Positions 1-8,451 are shown, counted from the stretch's first letter. The stretch: 64,000 nt of DNA from Chromatiaceae bacterium (GCA_016714645.1 JADKCI010000001.1:1401335-1465334); one strand, 5' to 3'. Numbers and translations are program-made. The notes: generated by a model from the letters alone, not told the origin.

Positions 1-163
1 TCAGGGCAAGGACGATGGCGGTCAGCAGGATCCGAGTATCGCCGTCGTAGGTCTTGAAGAGGGTGTTCTGGATGATGATCTTGTGGCCTAGGTCCACGAA
101 GGCCTTGAGGAACATCATCCCGATGAAGGACAGAAAACTGCCGATGCGAAACAGATGCCTTAT
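1..163 (-). CDS. MFS transporter, N-terminal fragment (lysophospholipid transporter/Aas-like); runs off the left edge
   Basis: The minus strand reads open from an in-frame stop at 185-187 down to base 2. The predicted peptide includes AFVDLGHKIIIQNTLFKTYD, the typical first-helix region of MFS permeases related to the transporter half of Aas-type phospholipid acyltransferases. About 54 codons are present; the rest lies outside the window. No ATG stands at the expected start. The codon there is ATA (163-161), nine bases after a GAGGAG ribosome-binding-like sequence, and the first ATG codons (118-113) would remove part of the first membrane helix. The gene follows the ThrE-like exporter on the same strand after about 75 bases. 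Family assignment is from recognition of the motif only. Confidence 0.6.
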   Translation of the reverse strand, partial: MRHLFRIGSFLSFIGMMFLKAFVDLGHKIIIQNTLFKTYDGDTRILLTAIVLAL

Positions 164-262
164 GGATTCAAGCTCCTCAATCCGCTAGTTAAATGGTTTG
201 AACCCCAGGACCTGATCGCCGGGATTGCCCCTATTCCCCGGGAGATACCGGCGGGTCCCAAC

Positions 263-1543
263 CTAGACCCGCGGGCTCCGGCCCCCGATCAAAAATACCG
301 GGAGAATCACACCAAATACCAGGGCGCTGACCGTGAAGGCCGTCTTCAGCAGGGTCTGCAGGGTATGCACAGCCATTTCCGGCGGTACCGCGCTGGGGGG
401 CAATTGCGTGAACAAAAATAAATGGTTCAATCCATCGATCGCCAAAAACCCCGGAACCATCGGCAGCACGCAAATCAAGGCGAAGACTGCCGCCGGGAAG
501 TGGCCGCGACGCGAGATCAGCGACATGAGCAGGGACACCGCCGCCGCGCCCAAAAATGCCGCCACCGCCATGTCCATGCCGCCAAAAGCCATGAGCTCCG
601 TGCGCAGACCGCGCGCCAGAATCGCGCCCAGACCCAGCAGGGGGATGAAGCGGCCGGGGACATTAAACAGGAGACCCAGGCCCGTGGCCGCCAGGCCAGC
701 AAAGAGCGCATCCGCGAGCCGGACGAGCCAATAGCCTATTTCTGGTGCCGTTTCAACCTGCAAGGCGTCGAAAAACACCAGGAGGGGGACGCTCGCGGCC
801 AGAGTGAGGATCACGATCATCATGGCGGCAAAGGCTAACCGGCCCCACGCCACCGTGTTGTGGTTACGCAGAATATCAAAGCCCGCATTGATGAGGGGAA
901 AACCGGGGATTTGTGGTAGCAGTATGGCGATGATCGCCACCAGGCCGGTGCCGGTGCCCAACAGGCTCGCCAGCAATCCGGATAAGAGGACACCGGTCAG
1001 ACCGGCGAGAAACACGCTCATGTAGAGATTATGGCCGCGCCCCAGCAGGCTGGATTTGACGAGGCTCAAGAGCATCGCCGCCGGAAATATCGCCGCGCTG
1101 GCCGTGGCGTCGGCGCCGTTGATAACGCCAAAGGCGCAGGCGATCAGGCCTACCAGAATATGCAGGCCCCAACCTCTAAGCCCTGAATGCAAATTGGAAA
1201 TTTCATCCAGATGTTGCTTGATCGCCACAACCGTTGGACGCTCGACATCTAGATTACGAATTAATTTGCTGACCTCAATGAGCACCTCGATGTTGAATAC
1301 AACAAAGGTGTTCCGCCTTTCCACGCGCGTGTGATAGTGCTGGCCGCTAATGTCGGTGATCACCAGGCCGTCGTAATCAATCATGACCTGCAGATCATCG
1401 CCGCCCAGATAGTTTTTCATGGCGCCGATGCTGTCGATGACCCGCTGGACCGTCGCGCCATTTAAGAACAGCAATTTGCCAAGTTGCAAATAAATATGGA
1501 TGAACCGATGCGGCTTGTAGCGGACGGGAGTGGTATTGAGCAT
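263..1543 (-). CDS. ThrE-type threonine/serine exporter family protein (DUF1212/DUF3815)
   Basis: 426 residues. The N-terminal half holds a soluble domain (about residues 1-130) followed by roughly ten hydrophobic segments. This is the architecture of inner-membrane amino-acid exporters of the ThrE/YjjP-YjjB superfamily, with both halves fused in one chain. Motifs consistent with the family are LFLNGATVQRV near the start and LLPQIPGFPLINAGFD plus VLPMVPGFLAIDG in the two membrane halves. The open frame extends 58 codons further upstream, but that part is proline-rich and unlike the family, so the ATG at 1543 is preferred. The substrate (threonine, serine or another small amino acid) is inferred from family only. 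Confidence 0.8.
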   Translation of the reverse strand: MLNTTPVRYKPHRFIHIYLQLGKLLFLNGATVQRVIDSIGAMKNYLGGDDLQVMIDYDGLVITDISGQHYHTRVERRNTFVVFNIEVLIEVSKLIRNLDVERPTVVAIKQHLDEISNLHSGLRGWGLHILVGLIACAFGVINGADATASAAIFPAAMLLSLVKSSLLGRGHNLYMSVFLAGLTGVLLSGLLASLLGTGTGLVAIIAILLPQIPGFPLINAGFDILRNHNTVAWGRLAFAAMMIVILTLAASVPLLVFFDALQVETAPEIGYWLVRLADALFAGLAATGLGLLFNVPGRFIPLLGLGAILARGLRTELMAFGGMDMAVAAFLGAAAVSLLMSLISRRGHFPAAVFALICVLPMVPGFLAIDGLNHLFLFTQLPPSAVPPEMAVHTLQTLLKTAFTVSALVFGVILPVFLIGGRSPRV

Positions 1544-1746
1544 CGCATCAAGTATCCAAGAGGGGGTACCTGGGGGGCGCCGGACGCCATCGAGACAAGG
1601 GCTTGGGGCTGGACAGTTACCCGTGGCGCCGATCCTGGCAGCGGAGTATAGGGCAAGGCCAGCGCCCGGTGCCGACTTTGGCGTGGGCAGAGGGCCGGAA
1701 AGGCTGGGCCCGGGCATTCGCGCACCAGGGCCCTATCCTTGCCTGG

Positions 1747-1790
1747 ACGTTGACACGGGCGCTAGTGGTCTATAGCTTCCCCGAGAAGGG
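1747..1790 (+). promoter_or_regulatory. Promoter element, copy 1 of a duplicated 44-bp sequence
   Basis: TTGACA (1750-1755) is followed by TATAGC (1771-1776) at 15 bases, or by TAGCTT (1773-1778) at 17. The block up to GAGAAGGG (1783-1790) matches 38 of 44 positions of the element at 3165-3208, with identical internal spacing. It lies 44 bases upstream of the start codon at 1834. Confidence 0.6.
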
Positions 1791-1833
1791 CGAGTCCTAG
1801 CTCATTAGCTGTGTAACCCTTTGAGGATCCATC

Positions 1834-3048
1834 ATGAGTGTCCACAAGTGGCAGTTTGCCTCCCGTTTCCGCCGTCACGCCTTCGGTTGGCGGTCCGGCA
1901 CACCCGTGCAGCGCATCAAGGAGGCCATCGCGGAGATCAAGCAGGTCGCCCGCACGGAGCCGGTGCTGGCGGCCGAGGGGGGCATCAGCCTGTTGGAAAA
2001 ACTCTCGCCAGCCTTGGTGCATGTCGACAGCTCCTCGGGCGCCTTGGGTTCCGCCGTCGACAAGGCCATCACCATCCTAGTGCCGATCATCGCCAAAGCG
2101 GATGTCGAGCCGCAACTACGGCAACGCTGGCTGGAGCGCTTATGGCGAGCGCTGCAGGACGACGAAATGCCCTACATCGAACTGTTGGGCGACTACTGGG
2201 GCGAGCTGTGCGTGACGCCAGCGCTGGCATCGGATTGGGCCGATGCGTTTCTGCCGCTCGCCGAGCAGGCCTGGAGCCCCGCGGCGCCCGAGCACGAATT
2301 CTTCAAGGGCACCAGTGCCTGCCTGGCCTGCCTGTATGCGGCGGGTCGCGATCAGGAAGTGCTGGTGTTGCTCGACACAGCGCCATTCAAGTGGTGGCAC
2401 TACCGGCGCTGGGGGGTGAAATCCCTGGTGGCCTTGGGCAAGAAAGCCGAGGCGATCCAATACGCAGAGGATTCGCGCGGCCTCAATGATCGGGGCTGGC
2501 AGATCAGCCAGGCCTGCGAAGCCATTCTCTTGTCATCCGGCTCGTTCGAGGAGGCCTACCGCCGCTATGCGCTGGAAGCCAATCAAGCCACGACCCACCT
2601 CGCGAGGTTTCGCTCCATTGCCGGGAAGTACCCCTACAAGACGCCAGAAGAGATCCTGCGCGACCTGATGGCCAGCACCCCTGGAGCCGAGGGCAAGTGG
2701 TTTGCCGCCGCCAAGGATGCGGGTCTATTTGAGGTGGCGGCTGAGCTGGCGACCCGCAGCCCGACCGATCCGCGCACCTTGACCCGCGCCGCCCGTGATT
2801 TTGCCGGGAAGCAGCCGGACTTCGCGCTCGCCGCCGGCCTGGCCGCCCTGCGCTGGATCGCCCTCGGCCAGGGCTATGAAATCACCGGGGCTGATGTGCT
2901 TGATGCCTACGCGGCGGTGATGCAGGCGGCGGCCGGCGCAGGCGTATCGATCCAGGATGTCAAGGAGCAGATCCGGGAGATGATCGCCGGCGTTCAGCCC
3001 GGATGCTCACTGATGAGGACGGTCCTGGGCCCTCATTTATCGACCTGA
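1834..3048 (+). CDS. Hypothetical protein, alpha-helical repeat-like
   Basis: 404 residues, not recognised. There is no signal peptide or membrane segment. The sequence is Ala/Leu/Trp-rich with repeated helix pairs from about residue 90 to 380, for example around RQRWLERLWRALQDDEMPY and the stretch near GKKAEAIQYAEDSRGLN. This resembles TPR/HEAT-type scaffolds, so a protein-binding role is possible but unproven. The ATG at 1834 is preceded by GAGGA at a suitable distance. Its promoter region is a near copy of the one in front of ppk2, the next gene downstream, which suggests the two are controlled together. It ends 238 bases before ppk2. Confidence 0.7.
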   Translation: MSVHKWQFASRFRRHAFGWRSGTPVQRIKEAIAEIKQVARTEPVLAAEGGISLLEKLSPALVHVDSSSGALGSAVDKAITILVPIIAKADVEPQLRQRWLERLWRALQDDEMPYIELLGDYWGELCVTPALASDWADAFLPLAEQAWSPAAPEHEFFKGTSACLACLYAAGRDQEVLVLLDTAPFKWWHYRRWGVKSLVALGKKAEAIQYAEDSRGLNDRGWQISQACEAILLSSGSFEEAYRRYALEANQATTHLARFRSIAGKYPYKTPEEILRDLMASTPGAEGKWFAAAKDAGLFEVAAELATRSPTDPRTLTRAARDFAGKQPDFALAAGLAALRWIALGQGYEITGADVLDAYAAVMQAAAGAGVSIQDVKEQIREMIAGVQPGCSLMRTVLGPHLST

Positions 3049-3164
3049 CCGGGACCTTTTTGGCCGGTTCGCCATGTAAGCTATTGGGCGGGAGAGCACG
3101 CACGCGTCGTAGATGACGGTGAAGTTCGAACGCTATCCGCGAGCTAAGTCCCATTTTTTCTTTC

Positions 3165-3208
3165 ACGTTGACACTGGCCCTGGTGGTCTATAGTTTCCTT
3201 GAGAAGGG
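3165..3208 (+). promoter_or_regulatory. Promoter element, copy 2 of a duplicated 44-bp sequence (ppk2 promoter)
   Basis: TTGACA (3168-3173) with TATAGT (3189-3194) at 15 bases, or TAGTTT (3191-3196) at 17. It is followed by GAGAAGGG (3201-3208) at the same distance as in copy 1. It lies 78 bases before the ppk2 start. Confidence 0.6.
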
Positions 3209-3286
3209 GAGCGAGGTGCAAAACCGCTCCCGATATCCTTCTCAATGCTCCAGAACTTCAGGCAAACCACCATCGAGGTCCCTACC

Positions 3287-4123
3287 ATGGCTAAGCACAA
3301 AAACAAGAAGAAGAAACAGGAAATCACGGCTCTTGTTCAGGCACCGGTTGTCGCGCTAACCCAGAAGCTGTACGACAGGGAGTTGGCCAAGCTGCATGTG
3401 GAGTTGGTCAAGCTGCAGGAGTGGGTAGTACACCAGGGGCTGAAGGTGTGCATCGTCTTCGAGGGTCGCGATGGGGCCGGCAAGGGCGGCACCATCAAGG
3501 CGATCACCGAACGGGTGAGTCCTCGGGTCTTCCGGGTGGTGGCGCTGCCCGCCCCGACGGAGCGGGAAAAGACCCAGATGTATGCCCAGCGCTACATGCC
3601 CCATTTCCCTGCGGGGGGCGAGGTCGTCATCTTCGACCGCAGTTGGTATAACCGCGCCGGCGTCGAGCGGGTCATGGGCTTCTGCACCGAGGAGCAGGCC
3701 CAAAAGTTTCTGAAGATGACCCCCCTGGTCGAGCGGGCCATGGTCGATTCGGGCATCATCCTTATCAAATACTGGCTGGAGGTCAGTCCGGAGGAACAGA
3801 CTCGCCGGCTGGAGGGGCGCATCGACGATGGCCGCAAGATCTGGAAGCTGTCGCCCATGGATCTCAAGTCCTATAGCCGCTGGGATGATTACACCAAGGC
3901 GCGGGACGAGATGTTCGCTGCCACCGATAGCGCCTGGGCCCCCTGGTACGTCGCCAATTCCGAAAACAAAAAGCAGGTGCGGCTCAACGTCATCCACCAC
4001 CTGCTGAGTCGTATCCCCTACGAGGAAGTGCCCCACGAGAAGGTCAAACTGCCGGATCGCAAGAAGCTGGACCGCTACAAGTCGCCCGATTACCCCTTTA
4101 GATTCATTCCCGAGGTCTATTGA
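3287..4123 (+). CDS. ppk2: Polyphosphate kinase 2 family protein
   Basis: 278 residues. PPK2 enzymes move phosphate between polyphosphate and nucleotides, mostly phosphorylating ADP or GDP at the expense of polyphosphate, in the cytoplasm. A Walker A loop (GRDGAGKGG, about residues 59-67) and a Walker B region (VVIFDRSWYNR, about 113-123) are present, as is the lid region with RRLEGRIDDGRKIWKLSPMD. The N-terminus has a very lysine-rich tail (KHKNKKKK). Length fits the short, single-domain PPK2 class. The ATG at 3287 follows GAGG at eight bases; an upstream ATG at 3245 lacks such a site. It is convergent with the lipoprotein gene at 4206. Confidence 0.93.
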   Translation: MAKHKNKKKKQEITALVQAPVVALTQKLYDRELAKLHVELVKLQEWVVHQGLKVCIVFEGRDGAGKGGTIKAITERVSPRVFRVVALPAPTEREKTQMYAQRYMPHFPAGGEVVIFDRSWYNRAGVERVMGFCTEEQAQKFLKMTPLVERAMVDSGIILIKYWLEVSPEEQTRRLEGRIDDGRKIWKLSPMDLKSYSRWDDYTKARDEMFAATDSAWAPWYVANSENKKQVRLNVIHHLLSRIPYEEVPHEKVKLPDRKKLDRYKSPDYPFRFIPEVY

Positions 4124-4159
4124 TGGCCCCGGTGGCTTGAATGTTCCGAGCCACCCTGG

Positions 4160-4197
4160 CCGGCGGGCCCCTTGTCCCCCAAGGGGTGATCCGCCGG
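4160..4197. terminator. Bidirectional hairpin between convergent genes
   Basis: Nested inverted repeat. The outer arms CCGGCGG/CCGCCGG are at 4160-4166 and 4191-4197; the inner arms CCCCTTG/CAAGGGG are at 4168-4174 and 4180-4186. No U-run follows on either strand, so it may act as a transcript-end stabiliser or a weak terminator for both ppk2 and the lipoprotein gene. Confidence 0.55.
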
Positions 4198-4205
4198 AGA
4201 GGAAG

Positions 4206-6251
4206 CTATTGATAGGCCTCGATCACGGGGCTGTAGGTCGAGGTGGGTTCTAGCTTGTCGATGGTCAGGATGCCGTAATCGATGGCCGGATCGCCTGGCC
4301 AGTAGCTGAAGTCGCTCTGTACCGTTTGAATTTGCTTCAGAATCGGGCCGTGGGTGAAAGAGCCGAAGGCGCCTTCCGTATCATTGCCGCCCTGTTTCCA
4401 GACCTTGTCCGAGAACTGGAAGTGGCAGGCCCCGAGAATTTGCTCCGGGTGCGCCTTTTGGTAGGTCAGCACTCCTTCCAACTGGTCCTTGATGTAGTCC
4501 GGGGTGTAATCACTTTTGACGCGGCTGTAGCCAATTTCGGTGAAGAGAATAGGGGTGCCGAATTGCTGGTAGGTCAACGGGACCCAGCCCTGACCCATGC
4601 TCTCCGCGTTGGCAAAGAGGTAGTCTTTGGAGTTGTAGGTGTTGGGGCACAGCATCAGCCGGTCCCGGTAAGGCGCGGTGCGGGGATCGGTCAACAGCTT
4701 GCTGAATTGGTTCCAGCCCGGCATGTTTTGACCACCCGGGCCGTAGGGGGTGCCGCGGGGGACAAAGGTGATGGGCACGCCTACGGGCACACTTTTGCTG
4801 AAGCCCTGCCTATCGGCCTCCTGGAGGAAACGCGCTACCAGGCTAATCGCCTGGCCGTATTGCGCGTCCGAGTTGTCCAGTTCGTTGGAGATGATGACGC
4901 CGGCCACGGCCGGGTGCCAGTCGGTGCCGGCGCTGTTGCCGAAGTTGCCAAACTTGAAGTAGAGGGGGACTTGGGTATCCCAGGCCCCCGGGTTCTGCGG
5001 CAGCCAGTTGCTGATGGGCACCACCACCTTGATCCCCAGTCTATGGGCGTAATCCAGGAACTGGCTGTGATCGTTGCGCGGATCCCAGTCATAGAGCCGG
5101 ATCAGGTTGATGCCCATGCCCGTGAGGGTTTGCAGGTCGTCCCGGCAGTAGGGGGCGCAGCTTACCGAAAGATTGGATTGGGTTCCCCACAGCGATGCCA
5201 CCTCCTTGCGGGCGATATCGCTGCCGAAATAGATGACGTTGGTGTTGGCCGTGGAGGGGTCGTAGCCTTGGCTGAAGGCCTGGTAGGCCGTGCCCTTGCC
5301 CGGTAGCGGGAAGCGTGAAAAGGTCCCCGAATCAATGTTCAGGTTGATCCGATGGAGGGTCTCCACCGGTCCGGACGTCTGCCCCAGGAGCCTGGCCGTG
5401 TAGGTCACCTGCCCCAAGGCCTCGTCAAAGAGGGGTTCAGTCAGGGTCAGGAAGAAGAGTTTCAAGGCGCCGCCGGCCGTGGTTCCGAACAGGGCCGCGT
5501 TGGGTGGGTCGTCGCCAAACAGGTAGTCCCACTGCGGAAAAAAGTAGGACATGGGCGCCTGGTCCGAATAGCGCCCTGGGGCGTTGTCCACCCAGAACAT
5601 CCCCGGGCCGGCGTCGCTCAGCACCAACTGGTACTCATGTTCCCTGCCGGTGGGATAGAGGTCGGCTCCGTCGGCGTACTGGACGTAGGACACCACCTCC
5701 TGGTCGTCCATGGCATTGTTGAGTACGTTGACCGTGACATCGGAGAAATTCAGGGGGGTGGTGGGCGTCTGGTCCAGGCTGTGATTCAGCATTTCCGCAT
5801 GGAAACGCATGCTGTTGGACGCCGCGTCATAGGAGGGATCGGACAAAACCATGTAGACCCCTTCCTCTCCACCCCTGACGCCCAGGTCGAATTGAATCGT
5901 CGCGTTCGGGTCGGTATCCCCGTAAACCCGGCTCCAAAGGGTGTTCACGTAATCTTTCAGCGGCGTGTTGCCCACTGCCCGGCCCGGCCGATCCATGTAC
6001 CAGAGGGCACCGGGGTTGAGACCCTCCAGGGTCAGCCCCCACGACGACCCCGCGGCTGGCACCCTCTCGTCATCGGCGGTGTCCAGCGGGGTCAGGTTCC
6101 CCTGTTGCGCGGCCAGCAGGTAGATGCGCGTGGCGTAGGGTGATGCGTCCCAAGGTTCCGGCCCACCCGTGCTGTCGCCGCCGCAACTCACGATCATCAT
6201 CGCGCACGCGGTGACCAGCACCATCAAGGACCCGATAGGTTTGTATTTCAC
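4206..6251 (-). CDS. Lipoprotein with glycoside-hydrolase-like C-terminal domain
   Basis: 681 residues. The N-terminus is a lipoprotein signal ending in a lipobox (IVSC, Cys about residue 23) followed by GGDSTGG, so the protein should be lipid-anchored in the cell envelope. About residues 30-300 form an unfamiliar beta-rich region. From about 315 on the sequence resembles a TIM-barrel hydrolase or glucanosyltransferase of the GH17/GH72 type: GMGINLIRLYDWDP, IISNELDN (Glu about 456, candidate acid/base) and FTEIGYS (Glu about 572, candidate nucleophile). Substrate is unknown; a beta-glucan or other envelope polysaccharide is a guess. It starts 429 bases downstream of ugd on the same strand. 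Confidence 0.75.
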   Translation of the reverse strand: MKYKPIGSLMVLVTACAMMIVSCGGDSTGGPEPWDASPYATRIYLLAAQQGNLTPLDTADDERVPAAGSSWGLTLEGLNPGALWYMDRPGRAVGNTPLKDYVNTLWSRVYGDTDPNATIQFDLGVRGGEEGVYMVLSDPSYDAASNSMRFHAEMLNHSLDQTPTTPLNFSDVTVNVLNNAMDDQEVVSYVQYADGADLYPTGREHEYQLVLSDAGPGMFWVDNAPGRYSDQAPMSYFFPQWDYLFGDDPPNAALFGTTAGGALKLFFLTLTEPLFDEALGQVTYTARLLGQTSGPVETLHRINLNIDSGTFSRFPLPGKGTAYQAFSQGYDPSTANTNVIYFGSDIARKEVASLWGTQSNLSVSCAPYCRDDLQTLTGMGINLIRLYDWDPRNDHSQFLDYAHRLGIKVVVPISNWLPQNPGAWDTQVPLYFKFGNFGNSAGTDWHPAVAGVIISNELDNSDAQYGQAISLVARFLQEADRQGFSKSVPVGVPITFVPRGTPYGPGGQNMPGWNQFSKLLTDPRTAPYRDRLMLCPNTYNSKDYLFANAESMGQGWVPLTYQQFGTPILFTEIGYSRVKSDYTPDYIKDQLEGVLTYQKAHPEQILGACHFQFSDKVWKQGGNDTEGAFGSFTHGPILKQIQTVQSDFSYWPGDPAIDYGILTIDKLEPTSTYSPVIEAYQ

Positions 6252-6680
6252 AATGTCCCTCTGTTCCAGATAAGGCCCATGCCATTGTTTCGGCCTCGCG
6301 GCCGTGGATTTCTCCTCAATCGCCTGATGCTACTGGATTGCGATTTACGTCATATGACACTCCCATCGGCTCTATTCCACCCCCAGCGCCTTGAATACCG
6401 CATCCAGGGGGTCCGCATAGAAGGATGTCTGAAATCTGGCGAATAACTCACCAGGGATCACGACTACCACCTGCACACGGTAACACCGGCGCCCCCAAGG
6501 CCATGGCTCTGACGGGCTTCATCGCCCTCGTTCGGGGATTCCGACCTTGGCTAGGGTCGGAAGGGCGACGATCCCTGAGTGGCGAAGGGTCTGGCTCTGC
6601 GCAAGGCGTCGAGATGCAATGGCCCTCAAATTTCGAAAGCCCCGTGTTGCGTGGCTATTCCATTAGACGTGCCAGGCCCC
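6252..6680. other. Intergenic region between ugd and the lipoprotein gene
   Basis: No complete gene is seen. On the minus strand, 6372-6476 reads GTG to TAG as a 34-codon frame whose product (QVVVVIPGELFARFQ... FKALGVE) looks protein-like; it may be the tail of a lost gene. The upstream part (6540-6680) has no convincing signal. Confidence 0.5.
6372..6476 (-). pseudogene. Possible gene remnant (34-codon C-terminal-like frame)
   Basis: The frame begins with GTG at 6476 and ends at TAG 6372. The peptide has alternating hydrophobic residues (VVVVIPGELF) and a compact amphipathic end (DPLDAVFKALGVE). The frame stays open upstream to a stop at 6519-6521, with no ATG and no ribosome-binding site. 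It could equally be chance coding potential in GC-rich DNA. Confidence 0.25.
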
Positions 6681-8018
6681 TCAACCCGGAGTCGTTGGGG
6701 TTCGACCAATGGAATAGTACGTCAGGCCGCTAGCGCTAACATGACGTGGATCGAAGAGGTTGCGGCCATCGAAGACGACGGGGCTTTTCAGGCGGGCCTT
6801 GACGAGGGTGAAATCGATACCGCGGAACTGGTGCCATTCGGTGACGATGACCAGGCCATCGGCGCCATCAAGGGCGTCGAGGGGGTCGGTCGCCAGGGTC
6901 AAGTCGGGGCGATCACCGTAGAGACGTTGCGCCTCCTCCATGGCTACCGGGTCGAAGGCGCGTACCTTGGCGCCGGCTTCCCAGAGGGCCTCCATGAGCC
7001 GGCGGCTGGAGGCCTCCCGCATGTCGTCGGTGTTGGGCTTGAAGGCCAGGCCCCAGAGGGCGAGGGTACGGCCAGAGAGATGGCCAGCGAAATGATCCCG
7101 GATCTTGGCGAAGAGGACCTCCTTCTGGCGCAGGTTGACTGCCTCGACGGCGCCCAGGAGTTCGGCTTGGTAGCCAACCGACCGGGCCGTGCGCTCGAGG
7201 GCGCGCACATCCTTGGGGAAGCAGGAGCCCCCATAGCCGCAGCCTGGGTAGATGAACTGGTAGCCGATGCGGGGGTCCGAACCGATGCCAACCCTAACTT
7301 GCTCGATGTCGGCGCCCACGGCCTCGGCGATGTTGGACAACTCGTTCATAAAGCTGATCTTGGTCGCCAGTAGGGCGTTAGCAGCGTACTTGGTCAACTC
7401 GGCCGACCGAATATCCATGAGCATGACGCGGTTGTGACTGCGATTAAAGGGTGCGTATAGGGCACGGAGCAACTCCCCAGTACGAGGGTTGTCGGTGCCG
7501 ACGACGATGCGGTCCGGGCGCATGAAATCCTCGATCGCGGCGCCTTCCTTGAGAAATTCCGGGTTGGAGACGACGTCAAATTCGACCTCGGCGCCCCGCG
7601 CGGTCAAGGACTCGCGCACCTGGGCGGCGACCCGGTCGGCGGTGCCGACGGGAACCGTGGATTTATCGACGATGATCCGATAAGCGTCCATGTGTTCGCC
7701 GATGGAGTGGGCGACAGCCATGACGTGGCGCAGGTCGGCGGAGCCGTCCTCGTCGGGCGGAGTGCCGACGGCGATGAATTGGAAGAGGCCATGGGCAACG
7801 CCCTCGGCTGGGTCGGTGGAAAATGTTAGGCGTCCGGAGGCGCGGTTACGTGCCACCAGGGCTTCCAGTCCGGGCTCGAAGATGGGGATGCCGCCCTTGT
7901 TGAGCAGGTCGATTTTGGCCGGATCGATATCCACACAGAGGACTCGGTTACCGACCTCCGCCAGGCAGGCGCCTGTCACCAGGCCCACGTAGCCGCTGCC
8001 AAAAATCGTTACGTCCAT
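6681..8018 (-). CDS. ugd: UDP-glucose 6-dehydrogenase
   Basis: 445 residues, the usual family length. It oxidises UDP-glucose to UDP-glucuronate with two NAD+, supplying precursors for surface polysaccharide. Visible are the N-terminal Rossmann motif GSGYVGLVTG (residues 7-16), the central GCGYGGSCFPKD with the catalytic Cys near residue 261, and the C-terminal domain beginning around LALWGLAFKPNTDDMREA. ATG at 8018 is preceded by GGAGAT. It is transcribed away from the tRNA cluster, from a 180-base divergent region shared with the tRNA-Tyr promoter. Confidence 0.95.
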   Translation of the reverse strand: MDVTIFGSGYVGLVTGACLAEVGNRVLCVDIDPAKIDLLNKGGIPIFEPGLEALVARNRASGRLTFSTDPAEGVAHGLFQFIAVGTPPDEDGSADLRHVMAVAHSIGEHMDAYRIIVDKSTVPVGTADRVAAQVRESLTARGAEVEFDVVSNPEFLKEGAAIEDFMRPDRIVVGTDNPRTGELLRALYAPFNRSHNRVMLMDIRSAELTKYAANALLATKISFMNELSNIAEAVGADIEQVRVGIGSDPRIGYQFIYPGCGYGGSCFPKDVRALERTARSVGYQAELLGAVEAVNLRQKEVLFAKIRDHFAGHLSGRTLALWGLAFKPNTDDMREASSRRLMEALWEAGAKVRAFDPVAMEEAQRLYGDRPDLTLATDPLDALDGADGLVIVTEWHQFRGIDFTLVKARLKSPVVFDGRNLFDPRHVSASGLTYYSIGRTPTTPG

Positions 8019-8155
8019 CCGGATCTCCCTGGTTACGCCGCGTTAGGCAAAAAATATCTCCGCAACATGTTAAAGGAAACCCCGCCGTGACGGGAGGCGA
8101 GTGAATGCCAGGCTTCGTGGGGCTAAGGGGAGGTACGTCCAAGGCTCGAACGAGG

Positions 8156-8184
8156 TTGACAGGCCCTTTGCCTGGGGCTATCAT
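8156..8184 (+). promoter_or_regulatory. Sigma-70 promoter of the tRNA-tuf operon
   Basis: TTGACA (8156-8161), 17-base spacer, TATCAT (8179-8184), then a GC-rich start region (GCGTCGC). GC-rich discriminators are typical of stringently controlled stable-RNA promoters. It lies 15 bases before tRNA-Tyr. Confidence 0.8.
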
Positions 8185-8198
8185 GCGTCGCTTAATTT

Positions 8199-8283
8199 GG
8201 AGGGGTTCCCGAGCGGTCAAAGGGATCAGACTGTAAATCTGACGGCTCAGCCTTCGGAGGTTCGAATCCTCCCCCCTCCACCA
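8199..8283 (+). tRNA. tRNA-Tyr (anticodon GTA)
   Basis: 85 bases with CCA encoded. Acceptor arms GGAGGGG/CCCCTCC, anticodon loop CTGTAAA, a long variable arm as in bacterial tyrosine tRNAs, and T-loop GTTCGAATC. Confidence 0.95.
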
Positions 8284-8358
8284 TTTATTGTTTGGAATGC
8301 AAACTCGCCGGGGTTGCAGGCCGTTGCCGTATACCATCGGCGCCTGGATTATGAAAGC

Positions 8359-8432
8359 GCGGGTGTAGTTCAACGGTAGAACTTCAGCCTTCCAAGCTGA
8401 TAGCGTGGGTTCGACTCCCATCACCCGCTCCA
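8359..8432 (+). tRNA. tRNA-Gly (anticodon TCC)
   Basis: 74 bases with CCA encoded. Acceptor arms GCGGGTG/CACCCGC, anticodon loop CTTCCAA, T-loop GTTCGACTC. Reads GGA and GGG codons. Confidence 0.95.
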
Positions 8433-8451
8433 AGCTGTTGTTTGCGAAGTC

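Noticed and set aside
1544..1717. N-terminal extension of the ThrE-like exporter
   Set aside because: Proline/glycine-rich with no ribosome-binding site; the family begins at the ATG at 1543.
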